Notes under the pieces: model-generated
The model's database searches: none
The model's input: only the letters and a program-made list of their open reading frames with translations
Told to the model about the DNA's origin: nothing
Translations under genes and position numbers: made by a program
Shown: piece by piece, positions 1 through 7,521 of the stretch
Layout: each line of letters opens with the position of its first letter
Numbering within the stretch: position 1 is the stretch's first letter
NCBI RefSeq assembly: GCF_000025985.1
Contig: NC_003228.3
Coordinates: 3,348,001-3,412,000 of the forward strand
Direction: 5' to 3'
DNA length: 64,000 nt
From: Bacteroides fragilis NCTC 9343
Lineage (GTDB): Bacteria; Bacteroidota; Bacteroidia; Bacteroidales; Bacteroidaceae

Positions 1-137
1 GATCGTATTCATTTTAGGTTATTAAAATCACTACAAAAATAACAATTTTAAAAGAAAGGTTGTTCGGAGAAAGTGAAAAAAGAAGAGAAATCTTCCTTAA
101 ATCATCCGGACTACCGGACAACCGGCCTATGACAGCA

Positions 138-1301
138 TTACACCAACTCCTCTGAGATGTACCCTTTCGGCAGTTCACGGCAGTTATAACCTGAAGCCAT
201 AATCTCGCCATAAGCACCGGCAGAACGAAGGGCTATCAGATCGCCACGCTTCACCTTATTCAGATCGACAGCCTTGCCGAATACATCGGACGACTCACAG
301 ATGGGGCCCACCACGTCATAAGTTTCGACCACAGGATCTTGGGAAGTAAGGTTCTCCATCTTGTGATGTGCCTGATAGAGGGCGGGACGAATCAAATCGG
401 TCATGCCCGCATCGAGGATGGCAAATTGCTTGTTGGTACCTTGCTTGACATAAAGTACTTTTGAAATCAGCGAACCGCATTGTCCCGTGATGGCACGTCC
501 CAGCTCAAAATGCAAAGTCTGATGCGGACGAAGCTTCAGGTGCTCGTCGTATGTACGGAAATAGTCGGCAAAATCCGGAATAGGCTGACGGTTGGGGTGA
601 TCATAATCGATGCCCAGCCCACCGCCTACGTTGATATGCTCCACAAGGATGTGACGGGCTTCGAGCTTATCCTGCAATTCGTTGACACGGTTGCATAGCG
701 CTATGAAATCGCCCATATCGAGAATCTGAGAACCGATGTGGAAATGAAGACCGATGAACTTCACATGCTTCAGCTCCAAAGCCACGTCGATCACCTTATC
801 CATATCGTGCATGCTGATACCGAATTTGTTTTCGGCCAATCCGGTAGTGATATTGGCATGGGTATGCGCACCTACATTGGGATTGATGCGGAAAGCTACA
901 TTGGCAACTTTACCTTTGGCGGCAGCCAGCTCGTTGATGACTTCCAACTCAGGCACCGACTCGACATTGAAACAGAAAATATCGTAATCGAGTCCCAGGT
1001 CGATTTCCCAATCAGCCTTACCGACTCCGGCAAAAACGATCTTCCCGGCAGGGAAACCGGCCTTGATGGCAGCGCGGATTTCGCCTCCGCTGACACAATC
1101 GGCACCCAGTCCACTTTCGCGGATGATGGTCAGTACCTTAGGATTGGCATTGGCCTTGACGGCATAGTGTACACTGAAATTGTCGTAACGTGCCACCTCA
1201 CGGTTGACGCACGCCAGCGTGTCGCGAAGCACTTTCGTATCATAATAATAGAAAGGAGTCGGCAACTCGCGAAATTTATGAATGGGGAATACAGTTTTCA
1301 T
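138..1301 (-). CDS. lysA: Diaminopimelate decarboxylase
   Basis: Predicted PLP enzyme of the cytoplasm that decarboxylates meso-diaminopimelate to L-lysine, the last step of lysine synthesis. The PLP-binding lysine is in YAVKANAN (K49), followed by HIGSQ, the glycine-rich GGGLGIDY loop, ELGRAI, and the CESSDVF motif that carries the substrate-facing cysteine of this family. At 387 residues it is slightly shorter than the roughly 415-residue enzymes of Proteobacteria, but both the barrel and the C-terminal beta domain are present. The ATG start leads straight into a conserved N-terminus. It follows lysC on the same strand, separated by a 156 bp gap that holds a large inverted repeat. No strong terminator is visible downstream, between it and the window edge. 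Confidence 0.97.
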   Translation of the reverse strand: MKTVFPIHKFRELPTPFYYYDTKVLRDTLACVNREVARYDNFSVHYAVKANANPKVLTIIRESGLGADCVSGGEIRAAIKAGFPAGKIVFAGVGKADWEIDLGLDYDIFCFNVESVPELEVINELAAAKGKVANVAFRINPNVGAHTHANITTGLAENKFGISMHDMDKVIDVALELKHVKFIGLHFHIGSQILDMGDFIALCNRVNELQDKLEARHILVEHINVGGGLGIDYDHPNRQPIPDFADYFRTYDEHLKLRPHQTLHFELGRAITGQCGSLISKVLYVKQGTNKQFAILDAGMTDLIRPALYQAHHKMENLTSQDPVVETYDVVGPICESSDVFGKAVDLNKVKRGDLIALRSAGAYGEIMASGYNCRELPKGYISEELV

Positions 1302-1324
1302 TTTGAAAAGTTACTAATCAGTTT

Positions 1325-1452
1325 TGAGTTTGATCTACCACAGAGTCACACAGAGCCTCACAGGGAAAGTTTTTTCTCTTCATCATCCTATTATATTATC
1401 AAAAGATTAAAACTCTGTGAGACTCTGTGTCACTCTGTGGTGAACCTAATTC
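1325..1452. repeat. Intergenic inverted repeat, copy 1
   Basis: The arms are 1337-1363 and 1415-1441. The left arm begins ACCACAGAGTCACACAGAG and the right arm is its near-perfect reverse complement (two mismatches), with an AT-rich centre. The flanks resemble those of copy 2 (TTGAGTTTGAT on the left, GATTC/AATTC on the right). It lies between lysC and lysA and would fold into a long hairpin in the shared transcript. Confidence 0.85.
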
Positions 1453-1457
1453 GGTTT

Positions 1458-2777
1458 CTATTTGCCGTTGAACAACATGTCGCTGAGCGACTGTAAAGCC
1501 ACCTTCTTGTCGCACTCACGAATCAGGAAGGAGATATTATAGTTGCTACCGCCAAACGAAATCATACGCACGGGGATGTCACGCATGGCATCGAGCGCTT
1601 TGGCTTCGAAACCTACATTCTCCCATTCCAAGTCACCCACGACACAGATGATACACATATCCTTGTCGACGGTAACGGTTCCGTACTTCTTCAGGTCATC
1701 CAGGATTTCGTTGAGATGCTTGGTGTTATCGACAGATACGGAAACTCCTACCTCAGATGTACAGATCATATCGATGGAAGTCTGGTAACTCTCGAAGATT
1801 TCGAATACCTTGCGGAGGAAACCGTGTGCCAGCAACATGCGGCTCGATTTAATCTTAATGGCAGTAATATTACCCTTAGCCGCAACAGCCTTGATCTTGC
1901 CCTTTTCGGTATCATTGGAAATCAATGTACCCGGGGCATGCGGATCCATCGTGTTCAGCAGGCGAACCGGTATGTTGGCATACTTAGCCGGCTGGATACA
2001 AGTCGGGTGTAGAATCTTGGCACCGAAATAAGCCAACTCGGCAGCCTCTTCAAAGTGCAGCTGACGCACCGGGGCCGTTTTGTCGACAATGCGCGGGTCG
2101 TTATTGTGCATACCGTCGATATCCGTCCAGATCTGAATTTCGGAAGCGTGAATGGCAGCACCGACCAATGAAGCGGTATAGTCGCTTCCGCCACGCTGCA
2201 AGTTATCAATCTCGCCATAAGCATTGCGGCAGATGAATCCCTGAGTGATATAAATTTCAGCATCCGGATAGAGATCCAATTGTGCCTGAAGTTTATCCTT
2301 AATATAAACAGGATCGGGTTCCGCATTCTTATCAGTACGCATATATTCCAAAGCCGGAAGCAACACGGACTTCACACCGCACTCCTGCAAGTAGTAGTTG
2401 ACCATAGCGGTGGAGATCAGCTCGCCCTGTGCCAGCACCACTTTCTCTTCGAACAATGTAAAGAGGTCTTTGGTGTATGAACGGATGTAGTCGAAATGAG
2501 ATTTTATGACCTCCAGGCCTTTCTGTTTATACTCCTCAGTAGCGTAAAGTTCGTCAACATGCTGTTTATATTTAGCCTCCAGCTTATTGATAATCTCGTT
2601 GGCACCTTCCGGATTCTTCTTGTACAGATAGTCGGAAATCTCCACCAATGTGTTTGTTGTGCCCGACATAGCCGAGAGGACAACAATCTTTCTTTCACCA
2701 TCGGTAATCAATTTGGCCACTTCCTTCATCCGCTGTGCAGAACCTACGGAAGTTCCTCCAAACTTTAAAACTTTCAT
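1458..2777 (-). CDS. lysC: Aspartate kinase (monofunctional)
   Basis: Phosphorylates L-aspartate, the first step of the lysine, threonine and methionine pathways, in the cytoplasm. The N-terminus has the kinase signature KFGGTSVG (residues 5-12). The middle has TQGFICRN and the catalytic region with GGSDYTAS. The last 140 or so residues form the tandem ACT regulatory domains (from about residue 300), so feedback by an end-product amino acid is likely. The 439-residue length fits a stand-alone LysC and rules out an aspartokinase-homoserine dehydrogenase fusion. It starts 31 bp after the stop of the ABC ATPase gene and is followed by lysA, so the pair links the first and last steps of the lysine branch. 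Confidence 0.97.
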   Translation of the reverse strand: MKVLKFGGTSVGSAQRMKEVAKLITDGERKIVVLSAMSGTTNTLVEISDYLYKKNPEGANEIINKLEAKYKQHVDELYATEEYKQKGLEVIKSHFDYIRSYTKDLFTLFEEKVVLAQGELISTAMVNYYLQECGVKSVLLPALEYMRTDKNAEPDPVYIKDKLQAQLDLYPDAEIYITQGFICRNAYGEIDNLQRGGSDYTASLVGAAIHASEIQIWTDIDGMHNNDPRIVDKTAPVRQLHFEEAAELAYFGAKILHPTCIQPAKYANIPVRLLNTMDPHAPGTLISNDTEKGKIKAVAAKGNITAIKIKSSRMLLAHGFLRKVFEIFESYQTSIDMICTSEVGVSVSVDNTKHLNEILDDLKKYGTVTVDKDMCIICVVGDLEWENVGFEAKALDAMRDIPVRMISFGGSNYNISFLIRECDKKVALQSLSDMLFNGK

Positions 2778-2808
2778 TTTCGTTACTGTGTTAAAATTAG
2801 TATGTATA

Positions 2809-3507
2809 TTAATTATTTTCTTTCTTCACAAATTCGTCCGTCACATTGACAATGCGATGTTCGGCGCACCGGTATACCTGTCCGGGATATTCGGCTACCA
2901 ACTGGAGGTTGTGAGTGGTCATCACTACCAGCGATCCGGCCTGACAGATGTTATGCAACAACTCTACAATGGCTTTTCCGGTCTCTACATCGAGGTTTCC
3001 GGTAGGTTCGTCCGCCAGGATAATCTCCGGAGAGTTGAGCATGGCACGCGCTATCACGATGCGCTGCTGCTCACCGCCCGAAAGCTCGTTTGGCAGTTTA
3101 TAGCCCTTATTCTCCATCCCGACAAGGTTGAGTACTTCGGCTATGCGTTCCTTGATTTCCTGTTTATTCTTCCATCCGGTGGCACGAAGCACAAACTCCA
3201 GATTATCGTTCACCGTACGATCGGTGAGCAGTTGGAAATCCTGAAAAACAATGCCCAGCTTGCGCCGCAACTGCGGAATGTGCTTGCGCTTGATGGATGT
3301 CATCCGATAACCGAGCACTTCGGCCTCACCGGCAGTCACATCGAGCTCGCCATAGAGGGTTTTGAGCAGGCTGGTCTTGCCGGAGCCCACTTTACCCACC
3401 AAATAAACGAACTCCCCCTTGTGCAGTTGCAAATTAACTTCGCTCAGCACACAGAGTTCCTGCTGATGTATCTCTACATCGGTATAGTGAATCAGTGTTT
3501 CGTCCAT
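2809..3507 (-). CDS. ftsE: FtsE-like ABC transporter ATP-binding protein
   Basis: A 232-residue ABC ATPase with Walker [11 protein letters not shown]-loop (VFQDFQLL), signature LSGGEQQR, Walker [12 protein letters not shown] and H-loop TTHN. Size and motifs match FtsE/LolD-type ATPases, which work with an FtsX- or MacB-like membrane partner; FtsE itself regulates cell-wall hydrolases at division. No membrane partner lies in this window, so the FtsE name rests on family resemblance. The start codon overlaps the last 16 bases of hisIE and lysC follows after 31 bp, so it appears to be translated as part of the amino-acid operon. An ATPase of lipoprotein export or drug efflux is a possible alternative. 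Confidence 0.8.
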   Translation of the reverse strand: MDETLIHYTDVEIHQQELCVLSEVNLQLHKGEFVYLVGKVGSGKTSLLKTLYGELDVTAGEAEVLGYRMTSIKRKHIPQLRRKLGIVFQDFQLLTDRTVNDNLEFVLRATGWKNKQEIKERIAEVLNLVGMENKGYKLPNELSGGEQQRIVIARAMLNSPEIILADEPTGNLDVETGKAIVELLHNICQAGSLVVMTTHNLQLVAEYPGQVYRCAEHRIVNVTDEFVKKENN

Positions 3508-4103
3508 GAGTCGCTATGTCTTATCTGCAATTCGCGTGCCAGATCTTCGATGCGGTATCCTTTAGAGGTCAGCAATACAATCAGGTGGTAAATCAGGTCG
3601 GAACCTTCGTATATCAAACGGTCATCTGTACCGTTGGTAGCCTCGATCACTGTTTCCACCGCCTCTTCGCCTACTTTCTGCGCTATCTTGTTGATGCCGG
3701 ACTGAAACAAGCTGGTGGTATACGACTTCTCGGGCATCTCTTCGTGACGTCTGTCGATGAAGTCCTGCAACAGTTTGAGGAACATGACCGGCTCTTCGTT
3801 CTTCTCGCCCCAGCAAGTATCGGTGCCGGTATGGCATACCGGGCCGACAGGATTTACCTGAATCAACAACGTGTCTTTGTCGCAATCTTCTTTAATAGAA
3901 ACGACATTCAGGAAATTACCACTCTCTTCGCCTTTGGTCCACAAACGGTTCTTGGTACGGCTGAAAAAGGTTACTTTCCCGGTTTCAACAGTCTTCTCGT
4001 AAGCCTCTTTATTCATGAAGCCAAGCATCAGCACCTTGCGGGTGTCGTTGTCTTGTATGATGGCCGGAACAAGTCCGTTCATTTTATCAAAATCTAAATC
4101 CAT
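3492..4103 (-). CDS. hisIE: Bifunctional phosphoribosyl-AMP cyclohydrolase / phosphoribosyl-ATP pyrophosphatase
   Basis: Catalyses steps 2 and 3 of histidine synthesis. The N-terminal HisI domain (about residues 1-110) carries the zinc cysteines in VGPVCHTGTDTCW. The C-terminal HisE domain (about 115-203) has the helical pyrophosphatase motif around SGINKIAQKVGEEAVET, with the metal-binding acidic residues. The length (203) is that of normal HisIE fusions. The gene sits downstream of hisF with a large inverted repeat in the gap, and its 3' end overlaps the start of the ftsE-like gene by 16 bases. Confidence 0.97.
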   Translation of the reverse strand: MDLDFDKMNGLVPAIIQDNDTRKVLMLGFMNKEAYEKTVETGKVTFFSRTKNRLWTKGEESGNFLNVVSIKEDCDKDTLLIQVNPVGPVCHTGTDTCWGEKNEEPVMFLKLLQDFIDRRHEEMPEKSYTTSLFQSGINKIAQKVGEEAVETVIEATNGTDDRLIYEGSDLIYHLIVLLTSKGYRIEDLARELQIRHSDSWTKH

Positions 4104-4124
4104 GGTTCTTATTTATTATATTTT

Positions 4125-4245
4125 TGAGTTTGATTCACCACAAAGTAACATGGAGTCTCACAGCGTTTTAATCTCTTGTTTATAAGATATTAAGAGAAAA
4201 CCATCTCTGTGGAACCCTGTGCTACTCTGTGGTGAGTCTGATTCG
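4125..4245. repeat. Intergenic inverted repeat, copy 2
   Basis: The arms are 4137-4163 (ACCACAAAGTAACATGGAG...) and 4207-4233 (ending CTACTCTGTGGT). They pair with several mismatches and share sequence and flanks (TTGAGTTTGATTCACC, GGTGAGTCTGATTC) with copy 1. It sits between hisF and hisIE inside the operon. Confidence 0.8.
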
Positions 4246-4291
4246 TTTCTATTCTTTCTTTAATCTTCAGGCTAAGATTTGCTTACGCTTT

Positions 4292-5044
4292 CTACCTGAC
4301 GGTAATTCCCTGGCCGCAAAGATACGATTTTAATTCGGGAATTTTAATTTCTCCGAAGTGAAAAACACTGGCTGCCAGTGCGGCATCTGCTTTACCAAGT
4401 GTAAAAGCATCGCGGAAGTGCTCCATCCGGCCTGCTCCGCCCGATGCGATAACGGGTATGGAGAGTTGGGAAGCCAGCTCCGCCAGGGCTTCATTGGCGT
4501 ATCCGGTCTTCACTCCATCGTGGTTCATACTGGTAAACAGCACTTCACCGGCTCCGCGCTCCTGAGCTTCTTTGGTCCACGTCCTCAGTTCTTTGTCAGT
4601 CTCGATACGCCCACCGTTGAGATAACATTTCCATCCGTTTCCGGTCTGTCTGGCATCTACCGCGAGCACACATACCTGCGACCCGAAATGCTTGGCAATA
4701 TCGTCTATCAGCTGCGGGTTGCGAATGGCGGAAGAGTTAATGGAAATCTTGTCGGCACCGGCATTGAGCAGGCGGTCTACGTCACTCAGTTCGTTGATCC
4801 CTCCCCCGACAGTAAACGGAATACTGATATTGGCAGCTATTCGCCGAACAAGCTCGGCAAAAGTTTTGCGACCTTCGTGGCTGGCCGTAATGTCGAGAAA
4901 AACCAACTCATCTGCCCCCTGCTCGCTATAAGCACGTCCCAACTCCACCGGATCACCGGCTTGGCGCAAGTTTACGAAATTCGTCCCCTTTACGGTCTGA
5001 CCGTCTTTGATATCAAGACAAGGTATGATTCTTTTTGCTAACAC
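4292..5044 (-). CDS. hisF: Imidazole glycerol phosphate synthase, cyclase subunit
   Basis: Cyclase half of IGP synthase. It uses ammonia delivered by HisH to turn PRFAR into imidazole glycerol phosphate and AICAR. The two catalytic aspartates fall exactly where expected, D11 (IPCLDI) and D130 (VLAVDARQ). The (beta/alpha)8 phosphate-binding loops TVGGGI and ASGGAG are present, and the length (250) is typical. The start codon is GTG, chosen because [12 protein letters not shown] is the conserved family N-terminus. It lies between hisA and hisIE on the same strand. Confidence 0.97.
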   Translation of the reverse strand: MLAKRIIPCLDIKDGQTVKGTNFVNLRQAGDPVELGRAYSEQGADELVFLDITASHEGRKTFAELVRRIAANISIPFTVGGGINELSDVDRLLNAGADKISINSSAIRNPQLIDDIAKHFGSQVCVLAVDARQTGNGWKCYLNGGRIETDKELRTWTKEAQERGAGEVLFTSMNHDGVKTGYANEALAELASQLSIPVIASGGAGRMEHFRDAFTLGKADAALAASVFHFGEIKIPELKSYLCGQGITVR

Positions 5045-5145
5045 AACTATATATATACGATTTTACGTTTGACAAATGATTCACTACAAAGCACACACCG
5101 GACTTTCGACAGGCATAAACACAACTCTACCCCGCTATGCTACCG

Positions 5146-5865
5146 TTAAAGAAATGCCTGAAGCTCTTTCAAAGTAATACGTCCTTCATAAAGGGCTTTA
5201 CCGAAAATAACGGCAGGTACCCCGGCTTCGTGCAACGCTTCAATATCGGCTATACTGCTCACACCGCCACTGGCTATCAGATAAAGAGTGGGATGCTCTG
5301 CCAGAATCTCTTTGTATAAATCCAAAGATGGCCCCGCCAGCATGCCGTCACAACTGATGTCGGTACAGATCACTTTCTCAATTCCTTTCTGGGTATAATC
5401 CTTCAAGAAAGGGAAAAGTTCACAAGTACTTTCGTCTTTCCATCCGTTGACAGCTATTCTACGATCTTTAACATCGGCTCCCAAAATGATTTTCCCACTG
5501 CCATAACGGTCGATCCAACGGCAAAACAGGTCAGGGTTCCTGACGGCAATACTACCGCCGGTCACCATCTGCGCACCATTCTCAAAAGCAATTATCAGAT
5601 CTTCATCACTCTTCAACCCACCGCCGAAATCGATAATCAACGATGTGCGACTGGATATCAAGTCGAGTGTCCGGTAGTTGACCACATGATGCGAAGCGGC
5701 TCCATCCAGATCCACCACGTGCAAACGCCGGATACCGTTGGCCTCAAACTCTTTGGCAACTTCTACCGGATTTTCATTATATACCTTTTTACTGCCATAA
5801 TCTCCCTGGGAGAGGCGTACGCACTTCCCATCGATAATATCAATGGCCGGAATCAATTCTATCAT
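5146..5865 (-). CDS. hisA: ProFAR isomerase
   Basis: 1-(5-phosphoribosyl)-5-[(5-phosphoribosylamino)methylideneamino]imidazole-4-carboxamide isomerase, step 4 of histidine synthesis. It is a half-repeat TIM barrel of 239 residues. The catalytic aspartates D9 (PAIDIIDGK) and D131 (ILGADVKD) are present, with phosphate loops IDFGGGL and IASGGV. It lies between hisH (39 bp upstream) and hisF (about 100 bp downstream). Confidence 0.97.
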   Translation of the reverse strand: MIELIPAIDIIDGKCVRLSQGDYGSKKVYNENPVEVAKEFEANGIRRLHVVDLDGAASHHVVNYRTLDLISSRTSLIIDFGGGLKSDEDLIIAFENGAQMVTGGSIAVRNPDLFCRWIDRYGSGKIILGADVKDRRIAVNGWKDESTCELFPFLKDYTQKGIEKVICTDISCDGMLAGPSLDLYKEILAEHPTLYLIASGGVSSIADIEALHEAGVPAVIFGKALYEGRITLKELQAFL

Positions 5866-5904
5866 CTATCTGTTTTCAATTTACGGTTTAAAATCCCGGA
5901 GGGA

Positions 5905-6495
5905 CTAAAGCTCCAGGAAATTCTTTATAATTCTTTCGCCCGCCTCACCGCTTTTTTCGGGATGAAACTGGGTGGCATAGAAATTATCTTTATGCAAAGC
6001 GGCACTGAAAGGCCGGATGTAATCGGTTTCGGCAGCGGTAAATTCACTGACGGGCACATAATAACTATGTACGAAATAGACAAATTCATCACGGGTGAAT
6101 CCTTTGAACAGGTCACTCTTCAGGCAGCTGATGGTATTCCATCCCATGTGGGGAACTTTTTCCTCGTGCTTCCGAGGAGCAAAACGTTTCACATCGGTAT
6201 CGAAAATACCCAGACAATCGACATTCCCCTCTTCGGAGAAGCGGCACATCAGTTGCATGCCCAGGCAAATGCCCAGCACCGGCTGACGGAGTTCTTTAAT
6301 GAAATGATCCATGCCACTCTCCTTGAGATGAAGCATGGTAGTCTCGGCCTCTCCCACCCCGGGAAAGATCACTTTATCGGCAGCTTTCAGCACCTCTTTA
6401 TCAGATGTAACCACTGCTTCCACCCCTAAGCGCTTCAAGGCATAGTCCACAGAACGGATGTTGCCTGCATTATATTTGATAACTGCTACTTTCAT
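5905..6495 (-). CDS. hisH: Imidazole glycerol phosphate synthase, glutamine amidotransferase subunit
   Basis: Class I glutaminase subunit that feeds ammonia to HisF. The nucleophile is C77 in GICLGMQLM, and the histidine/glutamate of the triad are H178 and E180 in FHPEKSGEAG. The oxyanion-loop region PGVGEA is intact. The length is 196. It is the first gene of the minus-strand hisH-hisA-hisF-hisIE-ftsE-lysC-lysA run; upstream are a 350 bp gap and the tRNA-Asp pair in the opposite direction. Confidence 0.97.
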   Translation of the reverse strand: MKVAVIKYNAGNIRSVDYALKRLGVEAVVTSDKEVLKAADKVIFPGVGEAETTMLHLKESGMDHFIKELRQPVLGICLGMQLMCRFSEEGNVDCLGIFDTDVKRFAPRKHEEKVPHMGWNTISCLKSDLFKGFTRDEFVYFVHSYYVPVSEFTAAETDYIRPFSAALHKDNFYATQFHPEKSGEAGERIIKNFLEL

Positions 6496-6518
6496 TTTAA
6501 TGTTCTACATTTAGTTCG

Positions 6519-6526
6519 CAAAAATA
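6519..6526 (-). promoter_or_regulatory. Candidate -7 box of the his-lys operon
   Basis: Read on the minus strand this is TATTTTTG, a match to the Bacteroides TAnnTTTG box, about 24 bp before the hisH start. No TTTG at the right -33 distance was found, so this is a partial match. The rest of the gap (6527-6770) is AT-rich and shows no gene. Confidence 0.4.
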
Positions 6527-6772
6527 ACGAATTATTGCAAAACCACGAAAAATCAGAGCAAGAAGTTTGAATTAAAAGATAGATTTATAACAGATAGAAA
6601 GATTTTAGGCATATAAAATGAATAAGTATTATCCGAATGGAAAAACAGAGAGATAACCGAGACCTGATAAGACTATTATTTTTTCACACTTTTTTTTCAA
6701 ACTAAATACGTTCAGAATGAGGAACTAAGCCAAAACAGCTTCATTTTTTTCAAAAAACTTTTCGTTCAGCTA

Positions 6773-6802
6773 TTGCAGGTTTCGGAAAAATGCCTACCTT
6801 TG
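6773..6802 (+). promoter_or_regulatory. Promoter of the tRNA-Asp genes
   Basis: ATTG at the -33 position (TTG at 6773-6775), a 19 bp spacer and TACCTTTG at 6795-6802 match the Bacteroides housekeeping promoter. It ends 42 bp before the first tRNA. Confidence 0.7.
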
Positions 6803-6844
6803 CAACCGCAATCGAGAGAGATAGCAATTAAGAAATGAAATTCT

Positions 6845-6918
6845 GGTGCGTTAGTTCAGTTGGTTAGAATACATGCCTGTCACGCATGGGGTCACGGGTT
6901 CGAGTCCCGTACGCACCG
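6845..6918 (+). tRNA. tRNA-Asp (GTC), copy 1
   Basis: A 74-base cloverleaf: acceptor GGTGCGT pairs with ACGCACC, the D-arm contains AGTTCAGTTGGTTAGA, anticodon stem CATGC/GCATG holds loop CTGTCAC (anticodon GTC), and the T-arm is ACGGGTTCGAGTCCCGT. CCA is not encoded. It is identical to the copy 30 bp downstream. Confidence 0.97.
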
Positions 6919-6948
6919 CATCTCAAGTCTTAATTTAAAAATAAAATT

Positions 6949-7022
6949 GGTGCGTTAGTTCAGTTGGTTAGAATACATGCCTGTCACGCATGGGGTCACG
7001 GGTTCGAGTCCCGTACGCACCG
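6949..7022 (+). tRNA. tRNA-Asp (GTC), copy 2
   Basis: Identical over all 74 bases to the first copy, so anticodon GTC and all stems are the same. It is probably co-transcribed from the same promoter and is followed after 26 bp by a rho-independent terminator. Confidence 0.97.
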
Positions 7023-7048
7023 CAAAGGAGAATGACGAACAAATATTT

Positions 7049-7081
7049 AGCACTGATATTCAATATATTAGTGCTTTTTTT
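7049..7081 (+). terminator. Rho-independent terminator after the tRNA-Asp pair
   Basis: Arms 7049-7059 (AGCACTGATAT) and 7065-7075 (ATATTAGTGCT) pair with one G-T wobble, a 5-base loop and a run of T at 7076-7081. Confidence 0.8.
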
Positions 7082-7123
7082 ATGTTCTTACCTTTGCTAC
7101 ACTTTTAAATATAGTGTGTATAA

Positions 7124-7204
7124 TGTGCGACCAACTATTAGTAACCCGTGCGACCAATCCATGCGTAACATTCATGTATTCTAACCACCTGAACTGATGA
7201 ATGT
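7124..7204 (-). pseudogene. Decayed, inverted tRNA-Asp copy
   Basis: Read on the minus strand this aligns with the tRNA-Asp genes upstream. The D-arm to anticodon region (TTAGAATACATG...ACGCATG) is nearly the same, while the acceptor stem and T-loop are destroyed. The anticodon position reads GTT, the anticodon stem keeps four of five pairs, and GTGCGACCAA occurs twice in the T-arm/acceptor part. It cannot form a cloverleaf, so it is a relic and not a working gene. Confidence 0.7.
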
Positions 7205-7324
7205 TATATATTGGTTACTTTTAAAATATTGTACCTTTACCTTTCGTGTCTCCGACACATAATATTCAGCTTCAAATTTGAATTCATAAGAACGTTTGAT
7301 TTACTAACAATTAAATTAAATGTT

Positions 7325-7468
7325 ATGAATACGTTTGCAGTTTCTTTTTTGGTTAGACCTTCTAAAAGCACTAAAGCCTTCTTTATTGCATTCAAAACCG
7401 ACACGACTGTCACAAAAGCAAACCACCTATCCAGAAATAAAAAAATAACTTTTGCCCAGCATATTTAA
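7325..7468 (+). pseudogene. Truncated tyrosine integrase N-terminus
   Basis: The ATG at 7325 opens MNTFAVSFLVRPSKSTK, which resembles the arm-type DNA-binding N-terminus of Bacteroides tyrosine recombinases (usually followed by a beta-strand such as APIYARITVDG). That strand and the whole catalytic domain are missing, and the frame drifts into unrelated residues and stops after 47 codons. The last bases run into the terminator of the next gene. With the tRNA genes and inverted tRNA relic beside it, it is best read as the scar of a tRNA-targeting integrative element. Confidence 0.55.
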
Positions 7469-7491
7469 ATACATGCCGAACAAAAGTTATT
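7438..7491 (-). terminator. Terminator of the GmrSD-like gene
   Basis: A perfect 11 bp stem, 7444-7454 (AATAACTTTTG) with 7481-7491 (CAAAAGTTATT), has an inner GCAT/ATGC pairing and an A-run on its left that becomes the U-run on the minus strand. It lies 31 bp after the stop codon at 7522. Confidence 0.8.
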
Positions 7492-7521
7492 CATAGCAGA
7501 CTACATCACGCACAAAAACAA

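Noticed and set aside
1..137. Terminator after lysA
   Set aside because: Only a 5 bp TCCGG/CCGGA stem without a U-run is visible; too weak to call.
738..1496. 252-codon plus-strand frame opposite lysA
   Set aside because: It lies antisense to an unmistakable lysA and shows no family pattern; long shadows are expected opposite GC-rich codons.
2650..3591. 313-codon plus-strand frame opposite lysC, the ABC ATPase and hisIE
   Set aside because: It spans three well-identified genes on the other strand and has no recognisable domain.
5078..5112. Possible half copy of the inverted-repeat family between hisF and hisA
   Set aside because: GATTCACTACAAAGCACACACC resembles a left arm, but no matching right arm follows.
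7124..7204. Possible working tRNA with anticodon GTT
   Set aside because: Acceptor stem and T-loop cannot form, so a functional cloverleaf is not possible.
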